Positions 8,029 through 15,918 of a DNA stretch of 64,000 nt are shown piece after piece. Below the pieces are notes generated by a model that was not told the origin of the DNA, made no database searches, and worked only from the letters and a program-made list of their open reading frames with translations. The translations under genes were made by a program, and so were the position numbers. This DNA comes from Thermosporothrix hazakensis (GTDB taxonomy: Bacteria > Chloroflexota > Ktedonobacteria > Ktedonobacterales > Ktedonobacteraceae). How positions within the stretch are numbered: the stretch's first letter is position 1; the number at the start of each line of letters is the position of its first letter. Where the stretch lies: positions 45,840 to 109,839 of the forward strand of contig NZ_QKUF01000020.1 in assembly GCF_003253565.1 (NCBI RefSeq), in the 5' to 3' direction.

Positions 8029-8327
8029 TATGCCTCCCCCTGCGGTTTCCTGGCTTGATGGGGCGTAGGGGGATGCTGTTTACTGTATGCCTGTTGTTCT
8101 TCCTGTTGCACATCGCTGGCAATATCCTCGCGGCCTTCGGCGGGAGGACGGGAACAATAAGGTTCCATGATCGTGGTTTCCTGCTCTTCTGAGGCAGTTT
8201 CCTCTCCGATGTCGGGGCGTCCTTCGGCTGGATACGGAGAAACCTGATATGGAGGGACAATGTTGTTCTCCTCTCCTGAGGTTTGCAGGCCGACGAAGAA
8301 CTGCTGTTGGTTGAGTTTCTCTAACAT
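8028..8327 (-). CDS. Small acidic low-complexity protein
   Basis: A 99-residue, Glu/Gln/Pro-rich protein with no predicted fold, cysteine cluster or membrane segment. It contains an internal repeat: PAEGRPDIGEE and PAEGREDIASD, about 29 residues apart. AGGAAAGGGAA precedes the ATG at 8327. It is translationally coupled to the membrane protein downstream. Unrecognised; possibly an intrinsically disordered accessory factor. Confidence 0.55.
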   Translation of the reverse strand: MLEKLNQQQFFVGLQTSGEENNIVPPYQVSPYPAEGRPDIGEETASEEQETTIMEPYCSRPPAEGREDIASDVQQEEQQAYSKQHPPTPHQARKPQGEA

Positions 8328-8784
8328 ACTGTATTCCCTTTCCTCGCTATGATGCAGGTCCTCTATCTGCTACACGTCATGTTATGGTGGCTGGTTACAG
8401 CGCTCCTGGTTTGGTGAAACAGGCTGTGTATAGGGAGATATGGGAAGCAAGTCATGAAAAGTGGGAAATCGAAATAGGTCATGCTAGAATAAGAAAAAAA
8501 CGCTATGTGATGGGGTCGTTTCTATAGAAGGGCGAGAGCTTCGGTTTGGGGGGTTGGGCTTCGTGGCCAGGTGAGTGATGTATGCGCTGAATGGTGAAGC
8601 AAGGAATGTCAGCGTGACTCGATCTGTATGGAGAGTTTTACGAAGCGCTGGACGATATCGAGCACGCTAGAAATGCATAGCAATATCTGGCTGTTTTGGG
8701 CGGGTGAGTTGGTTGTGATTTTGCTCTTGCGTTATACTTAACTGCTGAGTAGCATCGAATTTCTGAATGGTAGGTGAGATTTTT
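8328..8784. other. Intergenic region with a promoter for the C39-like gene
   Basis: About 455 bp with no convincing gene. TTGGTT (8709-8714), an 18-bp spacer and TATACT (8733-8738) form a plausible plus-strand promoter for the gene starting at 8785. The remainder shows nothing I can interpret. Confidence 0.45.
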
Positions 8785-9720
8785 ATGCTGACTTCGATCG
8801 TCACGGTCTTGCTGGTCGTGGTAATGGTGCTGATAGTTGCCAGCCTCGTCATGAGTGCCTGGCGCGAGTATCGACGGTATAAACGGGCGCTCGCGGCTCA
8901 GACGCAGCTTCCCGAGCATCCCCTTGATGCTCATGTCACCGCGATTGTGCACCTGCGCGATGGCGAGATAGTCGGCATGGAAAGCCCGCCACCTCCTCCC
9001 GCTTTTATGGTGTCCGGGTCATGGTATCGCCGACACCGCATGCTGATCTCGGCAGGTTTTCTGGTGATGATTGTGCTGACCCTCTTCATCCAGACCGGGC
9101 TTGCCGAGGGCACGATAGAGCGCATTCAGGGTATCGGCCTGAATATCCTCACGGGCAAACCGATTACCTATGGCTATGACCTCGCTTCCCATGAGCAGCC
9201 GCAGGCGCCGAAGTCTCCCACGTTTTCGGCCAGTTCACGGGTGGTGCGGGTCGATTCGGCTGATCCCTCGCAGTATTACAATTCGTACCAGTTGAACACC
9301 TGGAGTTACTCATCCTGTTCTGGTATCTCGATGCAGATGGTGATGAACGCCTATGGCAAGAACCTCAAGGCGGCGGACGTGTTACAGGTCGAACTGGATC
9401 TGGGGGTATGGGACGTTGATTTAGGGTTGTTGACTGAAGATGGGATTGCGCAAACCGCCGCGCATTTTGGCTTTAACACCAGTGCGGGCCATTCCCGTTC
9501 ACTCCAGGAGGTCATTGATATCGCAAATAGCGGTCAGCCGGTAATTGTCAGCCTGCGCGACGCACAGTATTTCCCCGGCGGACACCTGTTTGTGATCAAG
9601 GGAGGAGATGCAAATACTGTTTTCACTGCCGACTCCGCTCCTACCAACTTTACAAGCATGTCACGCGATTATTTCGCGAGTATCTGGCAGGGCTTCAGCG
9701 CTGTGTTGACGCCCAGATGA
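8785..9720 (+). CDS. Membrane-anchored C39-like papain-fold protein
   Basis: A 311-residue protein. Two membrane segments (about 1-22 and 85-105) flank a small domain; the rest is a Peptidase_C39_2-like fold. The candidate triad is Cys in YSSCSGISMQM, His in PGGHLFVIKGG and Asp in TADSAP. C39-like domains cleave peptides or act as papain-fold cross-link or transfer enzymes. I start at the ATG 8785, six bases after TAGGTGAG; the in-frame ATG at 8767 has no ribosome site and contains that Shine-Dalgarno within its coding frame. The catalytic part probably faces outside. A terminator follows. Confidence 0.75.
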   Translation: MLTSIVTVLLVVVMVLIVASLVMSAWREYRRYKRALAAQTQLPEHPLDAHVTAIVHLRDGEIVGMESPPPPPAFMVSGSWYRRHRMLISAGFLVMIVLTLFIQTGLAEGTIERIQGIGLNILTGKPITYGYDLASHEQPQAPKSPTFSASSRVVRVDSADPSQYYNSYQLNTWSYSSCSGISMQMVMNAYGKNLKAADVLQVELDLGVWDVDLGLLTEDGIAQTAAHFGFNTSAGHSRSLQEVIDIANSGQPVIVSLRDAQYFPGGHLFVIKGGDANTVFTADSAPTNFTSMSRDYFASIWQGFSAVLTPR

Positions 9721-9760
9721 TGATTGACGTATCGCGATAGACGTATTGTTTCAGAGAGAA

Positions 9761-9794
9761 AGAGGACGACCCGCCGGGCGAGCGTCCTCTTTTT
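9761..9794. terminator. Terminator between convergent genes
   Basis: AGAGGACG and CGTCCTCT arms with a GC-rich loop and a T-run on the plus strand. It ends the C39-like gene and may slow transcription from the opposite strand. Confidence 0.85.
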
Positions 9795-9809
9795 GACTGT
9801 ATACGGGAA

Positions 9810-10613
9810 CTATGGGCGTGGGTTAATCTTATTGAGTATGGCCTGATGCAGGTCTTTATTGCCTGCAACGACGATGGAATAGCCGTCTGTCAGGTTGGCA
9901 ACAGGCTTGAGCTCCTGCCCCTTGTGATCGGTAACGATGCCGCCTGCTTCCAGTACAATAGCGGCTGATGCCAGAAATGATTCACCGGTCAGAACATCGC
10001 CCACATCAACATAGGCATCATAGGTGCCACTGGCAACATAGACACAATCAATGGCGGTGCTGCCACTTCTGCGGACGCCGAGAGGACGGGGAGAGCTAAG
10101 TAGCAGACGTTCGAGGGTGTGCAAGTCGCGGCTATCGAGATTGAGGCCGATGATGCTGTGTTTCAGAGAGGTAATAGAGCTGACCTGATTGCGCTGCCCG
10201 TTGCGGAAGGAGCCGTGTCCCTTTCCAGCAAGATAGACGGTGCCGCTAAACAGGTCGCCAACCAGTGCCCATTGCACGTGCGATGGGAGAATTGGGGCAT
10301 CGATTGGTAGAACGGCAAGTGCAACGGCGGCGGCTGTAATGCCACGCTCGGCATTGGTGGAGCCATCAATAGGGTCGACGACGATACGATATTGCGGGTT
10401 ACTGGTCGTGCTCAGGGTTTCGCGCTCCTCGGTGATGATCTCGAAGCCGTGCCCGCTCTCTTGAAGCCCCTGGATAATGATATCTTCCGCGTCTCGATCA
10501 AACTGCATGGTGACATGTTTGGCGGTGCGGTGATAGATCCGTTTGCGGTCAAAGCGCTCCGATTGAGAGTAGCTGCGAACCTGGCGGAAAAGTTGTTCGA
10601 GCAATTCAAGCAT
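9810..10613 (-). CDS. Inositol-monophosphatase-like phosphatase
   Basis: A 267-residue member of the Li+-sensitive, Mg2+-dependent phosphatase superfamily (inositol monophosphatase, FBPase, CysQ). The metal-site motifs are visible: ITEERE and DPIDGSTN, and a late aspartate in the DVLTGESFLASAAIV region. Substrate could be inositol phosphate, fructose-1,6-bisphosphate or PAP; the motif set does not decide. An in-frame ATG at 10667 overlaps a perfect TATAAT (minus strand 10671-10666), so it cannot be the start; I use 10613. AAGGAG lies about 15 nt upstream, further than ideal. Confidence 0.82.
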   Translation of the reverse strand: MLELLEQLFRQVRSYSQSERFDRKRIYHRTAKHVTMQFDRDAEDIIIQGLQESGHGFEIITEERETLSTTSNPQYRIVVDPIDGSTNAERGITAAAVALAVLPIDAPILPSHVQWALVGDLFSGTVYLAGKGHGSFRNGQRNQVSSITSLKHSIIGLNLDSRDLHTLERLLLSSPRPLGVRRSGSTAIDCVYVASGTYDAYVDVGDVLTGESFLASAAIVLEAGGIVTDHKGQELKPVANLTDGYSIVVAGNKDLHQAILNKINPRP

Positions 10614-10665
10614 GATATGAAAATGTGTCTCCTTTACGTTTTCTGCTCGTTTCCAGTGTAGAAAC

Positions 10666-10671
10666 ATTATA
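10666..10671 (-). promoter_or_regulatory. TATAAT -10 box of the phosphatase gene
   Basis: A perfect TATAAT on the minus strand, about 55 bp before the chosen ATG. No good -35 is seen at 16-18 bp, so an activator may be required. The box overlaps the longest in-frame start and argues against it. Confidence 0.45.
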
Positions 10672-10718
10672 CCATGAAATGCTATCTCAACAGGGATGCC
10701 TGGACGCTTTCTGGCCTA

Positions 10719-11696
10719 TCAGGGCTGGCACTTTTGGAGCAGGAAGGGGTGCTGCCTGGGCTGCTGGAGCAGGCGGTGCAGGGTCGTCTGAATGGCAAGC
10801 TCACTTTGATCGCAGGCTATCCAGCGACGCCCAAGCCGCTCGGCCACGGCAGGCGTGACCCCGCTGCCACAGAAGCAATCGAGCACAAGGTCATGTTCCT
10901 CGGAGGAGGCCAGCAGGATGCGTTCTAGCAGCGCCTCGGGCTTCTGAGTGGCGTAGCCGTTGCGCTCCGGGTCTTTCTGGTGCAGGTGACTGATATCGGT
11001 CCAGACGTCGCTTGGTGTCATGCGATCGTCTTCGCTATAGGTGTAGGTGCGCCCTCCTGCCCGAATGACCCAGTTGACACGACCATCCGGGCCAACTTCC
11101 CGCCGCATATGGTTGCGTTTCTGAGCCCCACGGCGCTCGCCTATGCGTTCGCCATGAAAGGTGTAGTGCTCTGATTTCGTGTAGAAGAGGATCGTGTCAT
11201 GCTTGCGCGAAAAGAGCCTGCGATAGCGTCCGCCGCTCTGGTAGTGCCAGATGATTTCATTCTTAAAGCCGCCGCCTCGTCTCTTATACCCGAAGATCTC
11301 ATCGAGCAGAAGCTTCGCGTAATGAGTGGTGCGCCAATCCAGATGGATATAGAGGCTCCCTGTCGGAGCGAGCAGAGCATAGAGATAGTGCAGCGTCTCG
11401 TAGAGCCACTGGAGATACGTATCAAGGCTGTTGCCCCAGACGTCACGATAAGCTATTTGAGAGTTCCTGCTGAATGTACGTCCGGTCATAAAGGGTGGGT
11501 CGATATAAATAAGCTGGACAGTTCCCTCAAACTCTGGCAGCAATGCGGGCAGGCAGATGCCGCGATCGCCCTGAATCAGGCGATTCTGCCAGTCAACCGG
11601 TGACGTGGTTTGAGGGGGATACTGAGCGATCGTATGAAGCTGCGCGGAAGCCGGGGGAAGAGCGCGTTGTTTCCCTTTCCATATCAATTCGACCAT
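10719..11696 (-). CDS. Orphan beta-class DNA methyltransferase
   Basis: A 325-residue N6-adenine or N4-cytosine DNA methyltransferase. Catalytic motif IV (YIDPPF, residues 65-69) precedes the AdoMet-binding motif I (DCFCGSG, 273-279), the order of the beta class and of Type III Mod subunits. The variable segment (about 140-245) would be the target-recognition region. IDPPF favours adenine N6. No restriction endonuclease, Res subunit or specificity gene is adjacent, so it is probably a solitary regulatory or protective methyltransferase. The target site cannot be read from sequence alone. Confidence 0.85.
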   Translation of the reverse strand: MVELIWKGKQRALPPASAQLHTIAQYPPQTTSPVDWQNRLIQGDRGICLPALLPEFEGTVQLIYIDPPFMTGRTFSRNSQIAYRDVWGNSLDTYLQWLYETLHYLYALLAPTGSLYIHLDWRTTHYAKLLLDEIFGYKRRGGGFKNEIIWHYQSGGRYRRLFSRKHDTILFYTKSEHYTFHGERIGERRGAQKRNHMRREVGPDGRVNWVIRAGGRTYTYSEDDRMTPSDVWTDISHLHQKDPERNGYATQKPEALLERILLASSEEHDLVLDCFCGSGVTPAVAERLGRRWIACDQSELAIQTTLHRLLQQPRQHPFLLQKCQP

Positions 11697-11815
11697 GCAT
11701 CAATGCTCCATGAACCAAAAATGTACTAGATACTGTAACATATCTCCCTGCTCACGTCTATGCCCGAGAGCTGCCAGACCAGGAAGGGGAGTGCTGCGTC
11801 TGCTCCCCCTGCTCG

Positions 11816-13708
11816 TCAGGCGTCTGGCTGCCAGACTTCCAACTGATGGTAGGCAACGATCATATCCTTGTTCTGGGCGCTTGCTGCGAGGCCGAGCGTG
11901 CCCCGGGTGTAGGTACCGTCCGTGAACTTGTCAAGATACTGACCGTTGACGTACAGGTACATCGTGTTGCCCTGCACAAAGAGCCCGAGCGTGTGGGATT
12001 GTCCCGCGCCTACCGGGAAGAGCGTGGTGACTTTGTTGGTGCTGCCGGTCATGCGTTGAGCCGAAGCGTCCTTCCCGTTGAACTTGTACAGCGTGTAGGT
12101 CTGATCGGTGCAGATCAGGAAATAGTAGCCACGATGCTCATTTGCGTTGTAGCGGAAGTAGAAGCCGCCGCAGCCGGGTTTCTTCATGGTCATCGTGACC
12201 TCGGCTGCAAAGTCCTGTAGTGTGAAATCGCTGGTGCAGGGAAAGGACGTATGCAGGTCAGTCAGGGTGACATAGAGCTCGTTGCGGATAAAGGTGCATT
12301 TGCCGCCAAAATCCTGGTTGAGCGGGGTATCATGCCAGTGGCGTGCTGTGGTGAGCGGGTCAAGGTAGAGCAGCGTGCCGTCTTTGGGGAAATATTCGGG
12401 ATAGGGGTTCTGGGCGGCCTCGGCAGCGCTGACGTCGGGCGTGACCGCCGGGATGGTGGGTGATGTGCCTTCTGCCGTGGTTGTTGTGATGCTATCTGGC
12501 TGATCGGTTGCTGGAGAATGGGCGTTCTTCGATGGTGGCTGATTGTTGAGCAGAAGAAAAGTGCTACCAATGCCGCCGACAAGCAGCACGACAAGGCTGA
12601 TGAGCAGGAGTGTCAGCAGTGCCTTATTCTTGCTCGTGTTCCCTGCTGGCGCCGGGGTGTCGGTCGTTGGCGGCGCTGGAATAGTGGTGTTACCGTGTTG
12701 TGACGGCGTGTTGGGGGCCGGTGGGTTGCTCTGTGGGGTCTGCGTGAAAACGGGTGTGTAGCCGGGCCGCGGTCCCTGCCCTCCCGAGGTGGAGCGCGCA
12801 CCCGGAATGTAGCCAGGAGATAGGGTGACGGTCGGAGTATCTGAGTTGAGAAGCGCTATCTGAAGTTCTGAGGCAAAGGTGTTGATGTTGGGGTAACGCT
12901 GCTCAGGCTCTTTCGCCAGGGCGCGGAGCAAGACCGCGTCGATGGTGGACGGCAGATGCGCATTGAGCTGTGTGGGCGGGGTCGGTGGCTCATTGAGATG
13001 CTGGTACAGCAACTGCTCCGGGCTGCCCTGAAACGGCGTGCTGCCGGTCAGCATCTGGTAGGCCATCACTGCCAGCGCGTATTGATCGGAGGCCGGGACC
13101 GATTGGCTTTTCCACTGCTCCGGAGCCATATACTGCGGGGTGCCGCGCATGGTTGCCATGCTGGAACTGCTGGTATTGGTGCTCAGCCGGGCAATGCCGA
13201 AGTCCGCAAGCAGCAGGTCCGGACGCTCAGGGCGCTCGGGGCGCTGGCGGAGCAGGAAATTCGAGGGCTTGATGTCCTGGTGAATGATCTGCGAGTTATG
13301 CGCGTAATAGAGAGCGCTGGCGGCCTGCGTGATAAAGCGTGAAACCTCCGCAATGGGTAGTGCGCCGCCTGCGTATCGCTGCTTGAGCCACTGATCAAGC
13401 GATCCCTCTTTGCGATAGGGCATCACCTGATAGGCGATATCTTCGCCATCTACCCTTTCTTCTCCATAGTCAAAAAGGGGAAGAATGTGGGGATGGTCCA
13501 TTGAGGCGATAATTCCTGCTTCGCGGCGAAACAGGTGTATCGCTTTTTGCTTCTCTTCCTCGTTGTGAGGCAGATTCATATAGATCACTTTGATAGCGAC
13601 AGAACGGGGAGTCCGTAAATCCTGCGCCAGATAGACAATTCCCATCCCGCCGCGACCGATGGGATGAGAGAGCTGATAGTGATCGAGCCGTTGGCCATCT
13701 AATGTCAT
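11816..13708 (-). CDS. Transmembrane Ser/Thr kinase with lectin-like ectodomain
   Basis: A 630-residue Hanks-type kinase. The kinase domain spans about 10-285: G-loop IGRGGMG, catalytic Lys40, catalytic loop HQDIKPSN (Asp145, Gln replacing the common Arg), DFG 169-171 and PQYMAPEQ. A Pro/Thr-rich linker (about 290-360) leads to one membrane helix (362-387). The extracytoplasmic part (about 420-628) looks like a concanavalin-type/DUF1080 jelly roll (GGFYFRYNANEHRGYYFLI, TLGLFVQGNTMYLYVNG). This layout suggests a receptor kinase that senses a cell-wall or polysaccharide ligand. HQD instead of HRD usually still supports activity. AGGGAG precedes the ATG. Confidence 0.88.
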   Translation of the reverse strand: MTLDGQRLDHYQLSHPIGRGGMGIVYLAQDLRTPRSVAIKVIYMNLPHNEEEKQKAIHLFRREAGIIASMDHPHILPLFDYGEERVDGEDIAYQVMPYRKEGSLDQWLKQRYAGGALPIAEVSRFITQAASALYYAHNSQIIHQDIKPSNFLLRQRPERPERPDLLLADFGIARLSTNTSSSSMATMRGTPQYMAPEQWKSQSVPASDQYALAVMAYQMLTGSTPFQGSPEQLLYQHLNEPPTPPTQLNAHLPSTIDAVLLRALAKEPEQRYPNINTFASELQIALLNSDTPTVTLSPGYIPGARSTSGGQGPRPGYTPVFTQTPQSNPPAPNTPSQHGNTTIPAPPTTDTPAPAGNTSKNKALLTLLLISLVVLLVGGIGSTFLLLNNQPPSKNAHSPATDQPDSITTTTAEGTSPTIPAVTPDVSAAEAAQNPYPEYFPKDGTLLYLDPLTTARHWHDTPLNQDFGGKCTFIRNELYVTLTDLHTSFPCTSDFTLQDFAAEVTMTMKKPGCGGFYFRYNANEHRGYYFLICTDQTYTLYKFNGKDASAQRMTGSTNKVTTLFPVGAGQSHTLGLFVQGNTMYLYVNGQYLDKFTDGTYTRGTLGLAASAQNKDMIVAYHQLEVWQPDA

Positions 13709-14125
13709 GAATAGTGCTCCCTGCCAAAAAAGCGCTCTTTAATGGTAACGACCAGGTATGAAAAGAACACAGCAAGTATAGCATGTAGCGTGTTTTAGCG
13801 GAATTCAATAGCACGTATTGCATAGAGTGCAGTGGGGGAAGACCGCAGGCGGTTTGATGAAGGCTTCATCGGTTCCGCGTCCGGATGTGTATGCATGGAA
13901 CAAAAACACCCTTTTTCTCAAGTATACCACAAGTTTCCCGTTGTGCCTCGATAGATCGAGCGTGTTCGAGGAGAGCCGCGAGGTGGTGGGACGGACGGGC
14001 GATATTTCCTACTGGCAATGAAAATCGTGAAACAGTATGATATGGTTTGTGGTAGCCAGGCTTTATCGTTTCGAGATGGAGCAGTGCTGAAGCTGTGTAA
14101 TAGAGAGTGGAGAGGTGACTTTTCC
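13709..14125. other. Divergent intergenic region
   Basis: About 415 bp between the kinase and the lipoprotein gene. No convincing gene is present. Short reading frames here lack ribosome sites and protein-like composition. It must contain divergent promoters, but I could not pick clear boxes. Confidence 0.35.
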
Positions 14126-15451
14126 ATGCGTAAGCGCTTGAGAGCGGCGTTATTTCCTGTATTTCTGATGGTGCTGCTGTTTGCCGCCTGTGGTGGACCG
14201 CGAGAAGGCACGATCCCGCGTGGCACGCCCGATACGGGAAGCGGAACGCCCGCAATTCAACCAACACCGACCCCGAAGCTGGAACAAGCCCCGGAGAACT
14301 CAAAGGGCGACTTCTATGCTTTCGTCCGTCAGAATCAGCTCTGGGCGGCACAGAATGGACAATCGCCAACGCAGGTAACGAGCTTCAACTTCTCGCAGAA
14401 TACAATGGTCTTCTGGCAGATGCCGCTCTGGTCCGCCGATCATCGCTATCTGGCCTTTGCGTATCATGCGTTGCCCTATGGAATCGGCGGCGGTGGCTGT
14501 CCTGGCCCGGACTATGCCGGAAACGGCTCGCTGTATGTGTATGATTTTCAGAAGGGCCAGGCAACGGCGATTCGTCTCCCCAAAATTGAGCGTAATGCTT
14601 CTTTAAAGGGTGAGGCGAAGGAGGACTATTGGAATTTTGTCTCCTGGGAAGATGCGTCACACCTGTTGGCGTGGTACAATGGCGTCACGGGAAAGAAGAG
14701 CGATGACGCTGGCCTGTACCGTTACGATGTGGAGTCGCAGAAGCTGGAGAAAGTCCTGTCTCAAAGCACGATCGGTGCAACCCCTGTCGCGAACCCGCAG
14801 CAAGGCAAGCCAACACTTCTGAACGCGCAATATAGTCAGGGTCAGTTCTACGTACAGGTGGTCGATAAGCCCGGCGCGAATGAGAGCTCTGTGGGCATTT
14901 ATCGCTACTCATTGAGCAATCCTGAGAAACACGAACAGGTACTCAATATGGGGCATATTCCCTGGTGCGCGAATCGGATGGTCAGCGCTTTTGTCCATCC
15001 GGGGTGGAGCGTTTCGCCCGACGGCAAGCAGCTTGCTGTGCAGGTGTTGAAGGAGGGCAGACCGGGCAAGGAGGCGAGTGAAATACAGATCGTGAATCTG
15101 GAGAATGGGGAGAAGCAGGGAGCCTTTGCCGGCGTGCCCGCGACCTTCCTGGCTCGCGATGTTGACTTGAGCTGGTCGCCCGATAACAAGAAACTGGTCG
15201 CAACCGCATACATGCAGATGGGGCAGGAGCAGGGCCCGTTCCTGATCTCCCTGGATAATCCCGGCAAGGTGCAGACCATGACTCCGAGCGTAGCCGGTCA
15301 GGTCTCCTGGCGGGCTGACAGCGAGGCTTTTGCGATGCAGAGCTTTCAGCAGTTGGGGATGACCACTTTCCCGGATACATACATCTATTATATAGATGCA
15401 TCAACTGCACGTACATTGGAGAAAAATGCACGTGTTTTTAGCTGGGGTTAA
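14126..15451 (+). CDS. TolB-like beta-propeller lipoprotein
   Basis: A 441-residue exported lipoprotein. The N-terminus MRKRLRAALF continues into a hydrophobic stretch and the lipobox LFAAC (Cys about 22), so it is lipid-anchored on the outer face of the membrane. After a Pro/Thr linker, repeats of the WD40-like/TolB type (WSADHRYLAFAYH, WSVSPDGKQLAVQV, LSWSPDNKKLVATA, VSWRADSEAFAMQS) form a propeller. The ATG at 14126 follows GGAGAGGTG; an upstream in-frame start would bury the signal peptide. It probably acts as a binding or scaffold module; no catalytic motif is visible. A small membrane-protein gene follows after six bases. Confidence 0.8.
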   Translation: MRKRLRAALFPVFLMVLLFAACGGPREGTIPRGTPDTGSGTPAIQPTPTPKLEQAPENSKGDFYAFVRQNQLWAAQNGQSPTQVTSFNFSQNTMVFWQMPLWSADHRYLAFAYHALPYGIGGGGCPGPDYAGNGSLYVYDFQKGQATAIRLPKIERNASLKGEAKEDYWNFVSWEDASHLLAWYNGVTGKKSDDAGLYRYDVESQKLEKVLSQSTIGATPVANPQQGKPTLLNAQYSQGQFYVQVVDKPGANESSVGIYRYSLSNPEKHEQVLNMGHIPWCANRMVSAFVHPGWSVSPDGKQLAVQVLKEGRPGKEASEIQIVNLENGEKQGAFAGVPATFLARDVDLSWSPDNKKLVATAYMQMGQEQGPFLISLDNPGKVQTMTPSVAGQVSWRADSEAFAMQSFQQLGMTTFPDTYIYYIDASTARTLEKNARVFSWG

Positions 15452-15457
15452 TACTGC

Positions 15458-15850
15458 ATGCAGCAAGTTCTCTGGACTATAGGGGCTATTCTTGCCTATA
15501 TTGTTGGTTTGGTGGTTATCTGGATCATCACGCCGAAAATGCAGCGTTATTCGATAGATGATCCTGCCTTTATGGGATGGGCGGTTCTGGACGTACTGGG
15601 CGCGTTTCTGGCATTTGCCTGTATTGTTGTTCTGCTGCTGGTCTTTGACGGGGCGATGGCGGTACGGGTGATAGACTTCTTCTTGATCCTGGGTATCATC
15701 GCTGTGGCGGTGCGCATGGCGCTCTCCAGCCTGCGAGCGAAGTATGTCAGTGGAACACATCGTGTCTCGCGGATTGCGGCGGGAATTTATGGCATTTTCC
15801 TTGCCGTGATTGGCATTTTCGCGCTGGTGCAGCTTTTCGTCCTCGGTTAA
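15458..15850 (+). CDS. Four-helix integral membrane protein
   Basis: A 130-residue protein with four predicted membrane helices (about 5-26, 38-66, 68-88 and 102-127) and almost no loops. It starts six bases after the lipoprotein gene, so the two are probably co-transcribed; its ribosome site is weak, which fits coupling. No family recognised. A strong bidirectional terminator follows. Confidence 0.65.
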   Translation: MQQVLWTIGAILAYIVGLVVIWIITPKMQRYSIDDPAFMGWAVLDVLGAFLAFACIVVLLLVFDGAMAVRVIDFFLILGIIAVAVRMALSSLRAKYVSGTHRVSRIAAGIYGIFLAVIGIFALVQLFVLG

Positions 15851-15878
15851 GCCGGGTACGACGACCTGTAAAGCACGG

Positions 15879-15912
15879 AAAAGCCGGGAAGTATTATTAT
15901 CCCGGCTTTTGT
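15879..15912. terminator. Bidirectional terminator between convergent genes
   Basis: AAAAGCCGGGA and TCCCGGCTTTT arms around a 10-nt AT loop. The T-run works on either strand, ending both the membrane-protein operon and the S9 peptidase gene. Confidence 0.85.
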
Positions 15913-15918
15913 TCTGTC

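Noticed and set aside
13818..14021. 67-codon plus-strand frame before the lipoprotein
   Set aside because: No ribosome site, no protein-like pattern; it sits where divergent promoters are expected.
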